Part shown: piece by piece, positions 1 to 7,095 of the stretch
Position numbering within the stretch: the first letter of the stretch is position 1
Layout: every line of letters begins with the position of its first letter
DNA from: Chthoniobacterales bacterium
GTDB taxonomy: Bacteria > Verrucomicrobiota > Verrucomicrobiia > Chthoniobacterales > UBA10450
Reading direction: 5' to 3'
Assembly: GCA_013697015.1 (NCBI GenBank)
Contig: JACCXL010000398.1
Span: 1-9,398 of the forward strand
DNA: 9,398 nucleotides
The notes under the pieces: model-generated
The model's database searches: none
The model's input: only the letters and a program-made list of their open reading frames with translations
What the model was told of the DNA's origin: nothing
Made by a program: the position numbers and the translations under genes

Positions 1-9
1 ATCATTTCG

Positions 10-372
10 TTAGGCGTCTCTCAGTTTGTGAATACCGATCTTGTTGCCATCGGGATCCTGCACGACTGCGATGTGGCAGACGGGTGATTCGAAAGGCTCC
101 CAAAAGAATTTCACCTCGGCCGATCGCAGCTCGGCGATCGCTGCGTCGAAGTCTTCCATTTCCAGGGCGACACCGATCCCGTGATCTGAGGGCTTCCATT
201 CGTCGCTCGCGGGTACGACCGCTAACGTGCCGCGGCCGATGTCGTATTCGATCCATCTCCCGTCCATGAAATTGCGCGCCTCTTTTAAACCGAGCACGCC
301 CTCGTAAAAATTCCGCGCCCGCTCCATGTCGGTGACCGGGATGGCGACAAAGCCGATTTCTTTGATTTTCAT
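10..372 (-). CDS. VOC (glyoxalase/bleomycin-resistance fold) family protein
   Basis: This 120-aa protein has the single-unit size of the vicinal oxygen chelate superfamily. It shows two beta-alpha-beta-beta-beta modules: residues about 5-52, with the opening IGFVAIPVTDMERARNFYEG and GLKE after it, and residues about 62-117, ending in QDPDGNKIGIHK. The helix-turn FYEGVLGL and the closing DPDGN turn are strong family marks. The canonical metal-ligand Glu after DPDGN is not obvious (the sequence runs IGIH), and the first-strand His is replaced by a hydrophobic residue. Glyoxalase I activity therefore cannot be assumed; H100 and H115 are possible ligands. The start ATG overlaps the stop of the upstream retropepsin-like gene by 4 nt (ATGA), which suggests translational coupling. 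It is the last visible gene of the sucC-led block. Family confidence is high; substrate and reaction are unknown. Confidence 0.9.
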   Translation of the reverse strand: MKIKEIGFVAIPVTDMERARNFYEGVLGLKEARNFMDGRWIEYDIGRGTLAVVPASDEWKPSDHGIGVALEMEDFDAAIAELRSAEVKFFWEPFESPVCHIAVVQDPDGNKIGIHKLRDA

Positions 373-746
373 AACGTTCCCGCAGCAGCCAAAATTGGAC
401 CTGCGGCGACGAGCTTTTTAGCGCGAGAATCCACCCGCAAATTCAAGCCTTCGAGCGACCGGGCGCCAAGAAATTGGAGATTTCCTTCTTCGGCGAAGAC
501 CACTTCGTCAGTCGTGAACGTCTCCGCCAGGTGAATGACCGCGAACCCGACGGAACGAGTAATTTGCTGTCCATTCGCCATTACAAACGATTGATCTTTC
601 TTTTCACGCTTAACGCCAATCGCCTGCAACGTCTCCTCGCTGATCCACGTGTATTCGCTGCCGGTGCCCACCAACAGACGTCGTATCTCAGCGCGACGCT
701 TGCGATCGTGGTTTTCCACCCGGCAGCTAGTAAAGAAAGTCCCCAT
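369..746 (-). CDS. Retropepsin-like aspartic protease family protein, catalytic Asp apparently lost
   Basis: This 125-aa protein resembles short bacterial retroviral-type aspartic protease-like proteins, which would act as homodimers with one catalytic Asp per chain. The active-site strand is at residues 24-34, reading LLVGTGSEYTW. Family members carry LVDTGS/A here, so the catalytic Asp is Gly at position 27 (codon GGC, plus-strand positions 666-668; one base from GAC). The second hallmark, the hydrophobic-Gly psi-loop, is present at residues 92-101 as FLGARSLEGL. There is no signal peptide or membrane segment. It starts 3 nt after the sucC stop, with a good Shine-Dalgarno match (GGAGAGG, plus-strand 756-762) 9 nt before the ATG, and it overlaps the VOC gene by 4 nt. 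The fold assignment is fairly secure. Protease activity is doubtful if the Gly is real. It could be a non-catalytic relative or carry a sequencing error. Confidence 0.8.
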   Translation of the reverse strand: MGTFFTSCRVENHDRKRRAEIRRLLVGTGSEYTWISEETLQAIGVKREKKDQSFVMANGQQITRSVGFAVIHLAETFTTDEVVFAEEGNLQFLGARSLEGLNLRVDSRAKKLVAAGPILAAAGTL

Positions 747-749
747 CCG

Positions 750-1937
750 CTATTTCCTCTCCGCAGCTTTCACCACCTTTTGCGCGGCATCGCCGAGATC
801 GTCGGCGGCGATTACCGCCAGGCCGGATTCCGCGATTAACTTTTTGCCGGCCGCCACGTTGGTGCCTTCCAGTCTCACAATCAGAGGCACGGAAAGATGC
901 ACCGTCTTGGCCGCGTTGATGATGCCCTGGGCGATGACGTCGCACTGCATGATACCGCCAAAAATATTCACCAGAATCGCCCGCACATGAGCGTCGGAAA
1001 CGAGGAGCTTAAATGCCTGCGTCACCTGCTCTTCCGTCGCACCGCCGCCCACATCCAGAAAATTCGCGGGACTGCCGCCATAGAATTTAATGATGTCCAT
1101 CGTCGCCATGGCGAGGCCGGCGCCGTTCACAAGACAGGCAATGTCACCCTCGAGCCCGATGTAGTTCAGGCCGGATTTCGAAGCTTCGACTTCGCGTGGA
1201 TCTTCTTCCTGGGTGTCGCGCATCGCCGCGATTTCGGGATGCCGATAAAGCGCGTTGTCATCGAAATTAAACTTTGCATCGAGCGCCAAGACCTCGCCAC
1301 CAGGTGTGACGACCAGCGGGTTCACTTCCACCATCGAACAATCGAGTCCAATAAAGGTCCGGTACAGACCTTCAAAAAGTTGTGAGACGGATTTGATCTG
1401 CGCCGATTCGAAACCGAGTTGTTTAGCCAGCTTCCGCGCTTGAAACGGCTGCAATCCGGCCAACGGGTCGATCGGTTCGCGGATGATTTTCTCCGGCGAC
1501 TTCTCCGCCACGGTTTCGATCTCAACTCCCCCTTCCGTGCTCGCGACGATCAGGGGCGCCGCCGTGGCGCGGTCGAGCAGAATGGCAAAATAAATTTCGC
1601 GCCGGATCTCCGCCGATTTCGCGATCAGCACTTTGTTGACGACACGGCCGACCGGCCCGGTTTGGTGCGTGACGAGCGTTTGACCCAGCATCTTCGCCGC
1701 CAGGTCGCGCGCTGCGGCGGCGGATTTGGCGAGGTGCACACCGCCTTGGAAGCCATTCGCAAAAGTCCCCTTCCCGCGCCCGCCGGCATGAATCTGCGCC
1801 TTGACGACGAGATCATCCGTTCCCAGTTCACGCGCCGCCTGTTCCGCTTCCTCGGCCGAGCTAACGGCTTTTCCAGAAGGCGTCGCAACGCCGAATCGCT
1901 GCAGGAGTTCTTTGGCCTGATATTCGTGGATGTTCAT
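750..1937 (-). CDS. sucC: Succinyl-CoA synthetase (ADP/GDP-forming) beta subunit
   Basis: This is the beta subunit of succinate-CoA ligase in the citric acid cycle. It interconverts succinyl-CoA and succinate with nucleotide phosphorylation, and works in the cytoplasm with the SucD alpha subunit. The 395 residues fit the family (E. coli SucC has 388). The protein begins with the classic MNIHEYQAKELL. The ATP-grasp nucleotide loop VVKAQIHAGGRGKG is at 44-57, and the metal-site region EVNPL at 204-208 with Asp at 220. The CoA-ligase part has NGAGLAM at 271-277, NFLDVGGGA at 292-300 and NIFGGIMQCD at 324-333. The ATG at 1937 is preferred over an in-frame start at 1988, because family proteins begin at MNIHEYQ and the 17 upstream residues look non-conserved. 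sucD, normally the next gene, is replaced here by the retropepsin-like gene. It is transcribed divergently from the sugar mutase gene. Confidence 0.97.
   Translation of the reverse strand: MNIHEYQAKELLQRFGVATPSGKAVSSAEEAEQAARELGTDDLVVKAQIHAGGRGKGTFANGFQGGVHLAKSAAAARDLAAKMLGQTLVTHQTGPVGRVVNKVLIAKSAEIRREIYFAILLDRATAAPLIVASTEGGVEIETVAEKSPEKIIREPIDPLAGLQPFQARKLAKQLGFESAQIKSVSQLFEGLYRTFIGLDCSMVEVNPLVVTPGGEVLALDAKFNFDDNALYRHPEIAAMRDTQEEDPREVEASKSGLNYIGLEGDIACLVNGAGLAMATMDIIKFYGGSPANFLDVGGGATEEQVTQAFKLLVSDAHVRAILVNIFGGIMQCDVIAQGIINAAKTVHLSVPLIVRLEGTNVAAGKKLIAESGLAVIAADDLGDAAQKVVKAAERK
756..762 (-). promoter_or_regulatory. Ribosome binding site for the retropepsin-like gene
   Basis: Read on the minus strand, GGAGAGG lies inside the last codons of sucC, 9 nt before the ATG at 746. 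It is a clear Shine-Dalgarno match in a window where most genes have none that is obvious. It fixes the start of the 125-aa protein and supports coupling to sucC translation. Confidence 0.6.
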
Positions 1938-2065
1938 GCAGCTCAGCTGGGCAGACGCTTGACTAATCCTGTGAATGCCGCGCGGCAACCGCTTTTCTTG
2001 CTGAAACTCACGACTTGGAAAACAAGCGTTGCATTGAGATATGTGCGCCGGAAAAGTGCGTTTGA
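1938..2065. promoter_or_regulatory. Divergent intergenic region between sucC and the sugar mutase gene
   Basis: These 128 bases separate two genes that read away from each other, so promoters for both blocks must lie here or just inside the coding ends. I see no convincing consensus -35/-10 pair on either strand. On the plus strand, TTGGAA is followed 17 nt later by GATATG, a weak match ending shortly before the mutase start. A 12-bp perfect palindrome lies within the region (described separately). The region is assigned by gene layout; exact promoters are not resolved. Confidence 0.5.
1976..1987. repeat. 12-bp perfect palindrome in the divergent promoter region
   Basis: TGCCGCGCGGCA reads the same on both strands. 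It lies between two divergent start codons, 39 bases from the sucC ATG and about 79 from the mutase ATG. That position fits a dimeric regulator site acting on one or both directions. GC-rich palindromes also arise by chance in DNA of this composition, so operator function is only a possibility. Confidence 0.3.
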
Positions 2066-4054
2066 ATGAAGGACGCCCGCATCACCCTTGAGCCGCCGTT
2101 GCAAAACGCCGTCGCGTCCGGCCGGCTTCTTCCCGCAGCTTTGACTAATATCTCGGAGCTTCTCGGCGACACGACCTCCGATCCGGCGGGCAGAGTAATT
2201 ACAGAATTGGTCGCGACGAATGCGTGGGATGAGCTCAACGATCGTTTCTACAGGACTCTGGCGTTCGGCACCGGCGGACTCCGGGGCAGGACAATCGGCA
2301 AGATTGTGACCGCCGCGGAACGAGGAAACGCGGCTGCGCAGGAGCGTCCTCAGTTCCCGTGCGTCGGCACGAACGCGATGAACTTCGTCACGCTCGCTCG
2401 CGCCACTCACGGACTGATCGCTTATCTTCACGACTGGAATCGAAAGAGCGGCGTCACCGGCAAACCGAAGCTGGTTATCGCGTACGATTCCCGGTATTTT
2501 TCCACCGAATTCTCCGCCCTCGTCGCGCAGATCGCAGCGGAGGATGGCGCCGATGCTTTCGTCTTCGACGGCCCGCGTTCGACGCCTGAGCTCTCTTTTG
2601 CGGTTCGTTACCTTCGCGCCAGCGCCGGAGCGGTCATCACGGCGAGCCACAACCCGGCGCATGACAATGGCTTCAAGGTTTACTTCGACGACGGCGCCCA
2701 AGTAATCGAGCCACACGCCAGCGGAATTATCGCGCAGGTAAATGCAGCACCTACCGCCGGGCAAGCGGCCGTCCCTGTTGCACAGCGCGGAACGGTGACA
2801 ACGATCGGTCACGAAATCGATGAAGCATACATGCGCCGTCTCGAAACGTTGGTGCTCGATCGGGCGCTCATCGCGCGCGCCCAAGCGCTGCGTGTCGTTT
2901 TCACGCCCATCCACGGCACGGGCGGTGTCATCATCAAACCGATGCTGCAACGCCTTGGCTTTAACTTCACGGTCGTCGCCGAGCAAGATTGCTTCGATGG
3001 AGCTTTCCCCACCGTCAAATCGCCCAATCCGGAAAACAGCGAAGCGTTGCATCTCGGGGTGGAGCTGGCCCGCAAGGAACACGCCGACCTCGTCGTTGCA
3101 ACCTATCCTGATTGCGACCGGATGGGAGTGGCGGTGCGGAGCGTGACTGGCGAGATGAAGCTGCTCACTGGAAATCAGATCGGCTCGTTGATCGCGTTTT
3201 ATCGAGCCATGACTCTCTTCGAAACCGGCGTGCTCAACGGCGCGAATGCTGCCCGAGCCGTTATCATTAAAACATTTGTCACGACCGATCTGCAGAAGGC
3301 GATCGCCGAGCGTTTCGGGCTTCGCTGCGTCGAGACCTTAACCGGATTCAAGTACATCGGCGCGAAGCTGGGCAAGTATGAAAGTGGACTGCCACCAGAG
3401 GAGCGCGCCAAATATCGAGATCTCGACGAAGCGGAAACGCGCCGGCTCCGCCTGCAAAATTCCTCCTATTACGTATTCGGAGGTGAAGAAAGTTATGGAT
3501 ACAGCGGCGCCGATTTCGTCCGGGATAAAGATGGAAACGGCGCCACCATTATGTTTTGCGAAGTGGCGGCTTACGCGAGATCGAAGGGGCTCACGATCGA
3601 TGGTCTGCTCGACAATATTTTTGCGACCTTCGGTTATTTTGCGGAGAAAAATGAAGCCATCACTTTTGAAGGCGCGGAGGGCGTCGAGAAAATTCGCCGT
3701 TTGCTCGCCTCCTACATCGACTCGACACCGGCCGCGATGCTTGACTCGGCGGTCACCGGATTGAAGAATTTCGAGACGGAAGAGATTCGGGATGTGGAGG
3801 GCGATCTAATTCCAAAAGAGAAACTGTTGATTTTCCAGTTAACCGATCAAACTCGCATCGCCGTACGCGGTTCCGGCACAGAGCCAAAGATCAAGTATTA
3901 TCTCTTCGCGCGGCGTGCTCCCGCGGCGGCTGAATTCACCGAAAATGAGCTGGCGGAGACGAAGCTCGCTGTCGCAGAAAGGCTGGCCGCGCTGTGGGAT
4001 TGGCTCCTGGCTGACGCAAACGCGCGCGTGGCCGATGGATACGTTCGACAGTAA
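2066..4054 (+). CDS. Phosphoglucomutase/phosphomannomutase (PGM2/PgcA-type phosphohexomutase)
   Basis: This is an alpha-D-phosphohexomutase family enzyme that moves phosphate between C1 and C6 of a hexose, probably glucose-1-P to glucose-6-P, in the cytoplasm. All four domains are visible in 662 residues: FGTGGLRGRT at 67-76 and GTNAMN at 101-106; the phosphoserine loop ITASHNPAHDNGFK at 191-204 with active Ser194; the metal loop TYPDCDRMG at 346-354; the sugar loop GGEESYGYSG at 472-481; and the phosphate-binding loop RGSGTEPKIK at 601-610. The metal loop is unusual. The family has D-x-D-x-D-R with three ligand Asps, but here the first position is Tyr347 (TAT; one base from GAT). The protein is somewhat longer than PgcA or PGM2 relatives (about 580-610 aa), with extra length partly at the C terminus. 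The start ATG has only a weak upstream GGAA. It opens the plus-strand block, 24 nt before the next gene. Substrate choice between glucose and mannose is not proven. Confidence 0.93.
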   Translation: MKDARITLEPPLQNAVASGRLLPAALTNISELLGDTTSDPAGRVITELVATNAWDELNDRFYRTLAFGTGGLRGRTIGKIVTAAERGNAAAQERPQFPCVGTNAMNFVTLARATHGLIAYLHDWNRKSGVTGKPKLVIAYDSRYFSTEFSALVAQIAAEDGADAFVFDGPRSTPELSFAVRYLRASAGAVITASHNPAHDNGFKVYFDDGAQVIEPHASGIIAQVNAAPTAGQAAVPVAQRGTVTTIGHEIDEAYMRRLETLVLDRALIARAQALRVVFTPIHGTGGVIIKPMLQRLGFNFTVVAEQDCFDGAFPTVKSPNPENSEALHLGVELARKEHADLVVATYPDCDRMGVAVRSVTGEMKLLTGNQIGSLIAFYRAMTLFETGVLNGANAARAVIIKTFVTTDLQKAIAERFGLRCVETLTGFKYIGAKLGKYESGLPPEERAKYRDLDEAETRRLRLQNSSYYVFGGEESYGYSGADFVRDKDGNGATIMFCEVAAYARSKGLTIDGLLDNIFATFGYFAEKNEAITFEGAEGVEKIRRLLASYIDSTPAAMLDSAVTGLKNFETEEIRDVEGDLIPKEKLLIFQLTDQTRIAVRGSGTEPKIKYYLFARRAPAAAEFTENELAETKLAVAERLAALWDWLLADANARVADGYVRQ

Positions 4055-4078
4055 GAAGATCAGCGTGGACACTGCCAA

Positions 4079-4390
4079 ATGGCGCGGGAAATACATCTCG
4101 ATGGCGGGGAAATCACGATCCTGAAATCGATTGGCTTGTCGGGGACGCAGATATTTGGCAAACTTTTGCTCGACCGCATTGGCCAGCTCAGTACGACTGA
4201 ACTTCTGCTGACGCTCGACGGTCTTTTGTCACTCGGCTATGTCCTTTCTAATAAGGTCAACGTGCGCACAAGGGAAGATGTGGAGTGCGCGTTTTTCCGG
4301 GTAAATCCGGCGTATTCCAAAGATTTGCGCGATGCGGTGAATCCAGGCCGGCGGCGAACACGCACGCGTGAGCCACGCGCACGGCGCTAA
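4079..4390 (+). CDS. Small conserved hypothetical protein, winged-helix-like, with an Arg-rich tail
   Basis: This 103-aa protein has no function I can name. Residues about 8-78 look like a compact helical domain of winged-helix size: EITILKSIGLSG, then GKLLLDRIG, then TTELLLTLDGLLSLGYVL, then a probable wing around NKVNVRTREDVECAFFRVN. The GLLSLGYV segment followed by a short hairpin is typical of MarR/PadR-like wHTH folds, but no recognition helix can be assigned with certainty. The last 14 residues are mostly Arg (RRRTRTREPRARR), a basic tail that could bind nucleic acid or simply reflect the GC-rich overlap with the lnt start. It begins 24 nt after the mutase stop in the same frame. The in-frame TAA at 4052 excludes a longer start. 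It sits in the same probable operon as the mutase and lnt. Confidence 0.75.
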   Translation: MAREIHLDGGEITILKSIGLSGTQIFGKLLLDRIGQLSTTELLLTLDGLLSLGYVLSNKVNVRTREDVECAFFRVNPAYSKDLRDAVNPGRRRTRTREPRARR

Positions 4391-6089
4391 TCAAGCCGTG
4401 GAGTTGGTGCGAAAAGCATTGCGGTGTTGGCCGTGGCTGGCAGCGATTACCACCGGCCTGCTTTGCACCGGCTGCTGCGCGCCATTCGATTTTTGGTGGC
4501 TCGGCTGGATCGCTCTCACCCCGCTGCTCGCGGCCGTCTGGTTTTCGGGGCAGAATTCAAAGCGGCGTTGGCTGCGCGATCTTGTGCTGGGTTACGTCGC
4601 CGGAGCCACTTTTTTTTGGACGGTTTTTTCCTGGCTAACGACCGTGACCACCTCTGGATGGATCTTGGTGGGTGCGTACATGGGAGTGTACTTCGCGCTC
4701 TGGACATGGTTTTGCGGACGACTGCGACCGGCGATGCGTGCCCCGATCGCGCCGGCGCGGGCCGCCACGCGTTGGAGCGCAGACGCCGGCAACTCGCCGG
4801 AGGCGCGCTCACCGTGGCTGCGCTCGACCAATAATTTGGGGCTCGCCTTCCTCCTCGCGAGCGTCTGGGTAACGCAAGAGTCTCTTCGGGGAATCGTCTT
4901 CTCTGGTTGGGGCTGGAATACGCTCGGCACAACACTGCACGCGCAATGGCCCCTGATTCAAATCGCGGATATCACCGGCGTGCCGGGCCTGTCATTTCTG
5001 GTGGCCTTCGCCAACGTTATCGCGATCACGACCGCGCGACGTTTCGTGCTCGAGAGTCAGACCGGTGTCACGCGGCCGCATTATGATTTTACCTTCACGC
5101 TCCTTCTCATCGTCGCCGCGGCGAGCTACGGCATCCGTGCCGTCCGCATCCCGGCGGAAGGCGAATCAATTCGCGTCGCCGCCGTGCAATCGAACATCCC
5201 GCGCGAACAGAAATTTAGTCGTGAATTTGCCCAGCGCATTTTCGATCAGTTCACACGCCTGAGCGAGTATGCGCTGCATGCGCAGGATCGGCCCGATCTC
5301 CTGATTTGGCCGGAAAGTTCGATGCCTGGTCCGGTCTTGCAGGATGAAGACAGCTATCGATTCGTGATGGATTTTTCCGCTGCTGCGAAGACGGATCTGC
5401 TTCTCGGCGCGATCGATCAAGATGGGGCGCGAGTTTACAACGCCGCCCTGCTTGTCTCCGAGGCGGGCAAGCGCGTGCAACTCTATCGAAAGATTCACCT
5501 CGTTCCGTTTGGCGAATACATTCCGGGCCGCCACACGATCCCCTTCCTCGCACAGGTGGTAGGCGATCAGGTGCCGGACGATTTTGCTGTTGGAACCGAA
5601 TTCACATTATTTCACCTAACGAATGACAAGGTGCAGGTGGCACCTTTGATTTGCTTCGAGGACACAATCGGGGATCTAACGCGTCAGTTCGTCCGAGGCG
5701 GAGCTAATCTACTCGTGAATGTGACGAACGATGGCTGGTTCCTACGGTCGGCCGGTTCGAAACAACATTTGGCGAATGCGGTCTTCCGATGCGTCGAGAC
5801 CAGGCGACCGATGGTGCGCGCCGCGAATACGGGCGTGACCTGTTTCGTGAATGAATGGGGCCGCCTCACGCAGGTGCTGCTGGACGACGCCGGAAACCAA
5901 TTCACCGAAGGCGTTCTGAGCGGCGTGATCCGCGTGCCGACCGGGGGAAAATTGACGTTCTACGTCCGGCACGGCGAGATTTTTGCGCATGCCTGCGCGG
6001 CAATTACGGCCATCATGTTTGTCGTAATCGTCGTCAAGACGGTTCGACGCCGTCCGCTCGCACCGAACCGTGCGAGCACGAACGCCTAG
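4368..6089 (+). CDS. lnt: Apolipoprotein N-acyltransferase
   Basis: Lnt N-acylates the lipidated N-terminal Cys of apolipoproteins, the third step of lipoprotein maturation. It works in the inner membrane with its catalytic domain facing the periplasm. The 573-aa protein has hydrophobic segments at about 21-39, 44-59, 72-90, 97-118, 157-175, 205-221, 240-255 and 540-557, flanking a nitrilase-fold domain at about 268-525. The catalytic triad is intact: Glu316 (LLIWPESSMPG), Lys375 (LYRKIHLVPFGEYIPGR) and Cys429 (APLICFEDTIGD), matching E. coli Glu267, Lys335 and Cys387. Glu383 in PFGEY is also conserved. The start is uncertain. GTG at 4368 overlaps the previous gene by 23 nt; GTG at 4398, or GTG at 4407 with GGAG just before it, would remove the overlap. 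A hydrophilic loop at 121-155, rich in Ala, Arg and Pro, is unusual. Some family members are fused to Dpm1-like domains; this one is not. Confidence 0.95.
   Translation: MSHAHGANQAVELVRKALRCWPWLAAITTGLLCTGCCAPFDFWWLGWIALTPLLAAVWFSGQNSKRRWLRDLVLGYVAGATFFWTVFSWLTTVTTSGWILVGAYMGVYFALWTWFCGRLRPAMRAPIAPARAATRWSADAGNSPEARSPWLRSTNNLGLAFLLASVWVTQESLRGIVFSGWGWNTLGTTLHAQWPLIQIADITGVPGLSFLVAFANVIAITTARRFVLESQTGVTRPHYDFTFTLLLIVAAASYGIRAVRIPAEGESIRVAAVQSNIPREQKFSREFAQRIFDQFTRLSEYALHAQDRPDLLIWPESSMPGPVLQDEDSYRFVMDFSAAAKTDLLLGAIDQDGARVYNAALLVSEAGKRVQLYRKIHLVPFGEYIPGRHTIPFLAQVVGDQVPDDFAVGTEFTLFHLTNDKVQVAPLICFEDTIGDLTRQFVRGGANLLVNVTNDGWFLRSAGSKQHLANAVFRCVETRRPMVRAANTGVTCFVNEWGRLTQVLLDDAGNQFTEGVLSGVIRVPTGGKLTFYVRHGEIFAHACAAITAIMFVVIVVKTVRRRPLAPNRASTNA
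4748..4810 (+). repeat. GC-rich palindromic patch inside the lnt loop region
   Basis: A perfect 12-bp palindrome CGCGCCGGCGCG lies at 4748-4759. It is followed by a GAGCGC/GCGCTC inverted pair (4775-4780 and 4805-4810), with two CGCCGG direct copies between the arms. The patch encodes the non-hydrophobic loop at residues about 127-148 of Lnt. It may be a small inserted repeat element carried in frame, or only local GC bias. Confidence 0.3.
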
Positions 6090-6116
6090 AATTTTGTCGC
6101 TCAACAGGTCGTGCTC
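6074..6116 (+). repeat. Inverted repeat spanning the lnt stop codon
   Basis: The arms GAGCACGA (6074-6081) and TCGTGCTC (6109-6116) are exact 8-bp complements separated by 27 bases. The left arm is in the last lnt codons and the right arm in the 76-nt gap before the ABC gene. No T-run follows, so it does not look like a standard intrinsic terminator. It could form an RNA stem that protects or separates the upstream message. The loop is long for a stable hairpin, so this is tentative. Confidence 0.25.
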
Positions 6117-6165
6117 CATGCATCGCTTTCGCCTGCGTTAGCCCGCTACGTCTCGCAACAAGCAC

Positions 6166-7095
6166 ATGAACGATACCCCCGTCATTTACGTTCGCGGGCT
6201 GCGTAAATCCTACGACGCGTTCGAAGCCGTGAAGGGCATCGACTTCGAGGTGCAGCCTGGCGAAGTGTTTGGACTTCTCGGTCCGAATGGAGCCGGCAAA
6301 ACCACGACGGTCGAGATCTTGGAAGGGTTGCGACCGCGCTCCGGCGGCGAAGTGAAAGTGCTCGGTTTCGATCCAGACCGGCAAAAGCAAAAGCTGAAAG
6401 ATCGGATCGGCGTCTGTCTCCAGGCGACGAATCTACCCGATAAAATTACGGTGCGCGAAGCGCTGACCTTGTTCGCGGCATTCTACTCCCGCGTCGTGAG
6501 CGGAGACTCGCTCCTCCAGCGCCTGCAACTCTGGGATAAGAAGGATGCAGTTTACGCCACGCTCTCCGGCGGACAGAAGCAACGTCTCGCGCTTGCGCTT
6601 TCCCTTATCAACGATCCGCAACTTCTTTTCCTCGACGAGCCCACAACCGGACTCGATCCGCAGGTGCGGCTGGAAATCCGCGATCTCATCGAAGAGTTGC
6701 GCTCTGAAAAACGCACCATCCTGATGACCACGCACTACATCGAAGAAGCCGAGCGTTTGTGCGATCGCGTCGCGATCATCGATGCCGGTACGATCATTGC
6801 GCTCGGCACGCCGCGTGAGTTGCAGGAGCAAAGTGCCAACCAATCCGCGATCGAAATGCGGTTCACTCAGCCTTGGCGGAACGGCCCCGTCCCGGAGTGG
6901 CCCGGGGCGATTCGAACGATTGTGAGCGACGACGCGAAACACGTAAAGGTCACTTCGAAGCATCCGGCGCGCACTCTCGTGGAAATGGTGAAGTGGACAG
7001 ACGCTCAGGGGATCGAACTTGACGACGTGCACTTGAACCGACCGACGCTCGAGGACGTCTTCATCGAGCTTACGGGAAAGAAGCTGCGCGAATAA
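6166..7095 (+). CDS. ABC transporter ATP-binding protein, DrrA/ABC-2 export type
   Basis: This is the cytoplasmic ATPase that powers an ABC-2 type exporter, here almost certainly paired with the permease half of the next protein. The 309 residues contain a full nucleotide-binding domain: Walker A GPNGAGKTT at 39-47, Q-loop Gln86, signature LSGGQKQR at 133-140, Walker B LLFLDEP at 153-159, D-loop GLD at 162-164, and switch His190 in MTTH. The region after about 215 is an accessory C-terminal domain ending in NRPTLEDVFIELTGKKLRE, the closing motif common in drug-export (DrrA, CcmA-like) subunits. There is no clear Shine-Dalgarno before the ATG. It lies 76 nt after lnt, and its TAA is followed at once by the next ATG, with no gap. 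The transported substrate cannot be told from sequence. Confidence 0.95.
   Translation: MNDTPVIYVRGLRKSYDAFEAVKGIDFEVQPGEVFGLLGPNGAGKTTTVEILEGLRPRSGGEVKVLGFDPDRQKQKLKDRIGVCLQATNLPDKITVREALTLFAAFYSRVVSGDSLLQRLQLWDKKDAVYATLSGGQKQRLALALSLINDPQLLFLDEPTTGLDPQVRLEIRDLIEELRSEKRTILMTTHYIEEAERLCDRVAIIDAGTIIALGTPRELQEQSANQSAIEMRFTQPWRNGPVPEWPGAIRTIVSDDAKHVKVTSKHPARTLVEMVKWTDAQGIELDDVHLNRPTLEDVFIELTGKKLRE

Noticed and set aside
1938..1988. N-terminal extension of SucC from an earlier in-frame ATG
   Set aside because: SucC proteins start at MNIHEYQ. The extra 17 residues do not resemble the family and would cover part of the promoter region.
1419..2069. A 216-codon plus-strand frame opposite sucC
   Set aside because: It is a shadow of sucC; it is Arg/Phe-rich with no motifs, and it ends just inside the real mutase start.
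1943..3082. A 379-codon open frame on the minus strand opposite the sugar mutase and its upstream gap
   Set aside because: It lies antisense to a well-supported mutase, its translation is Arg/Asp-rich without recognisable motifs, and long antisense frames are common in GC-rich genes.
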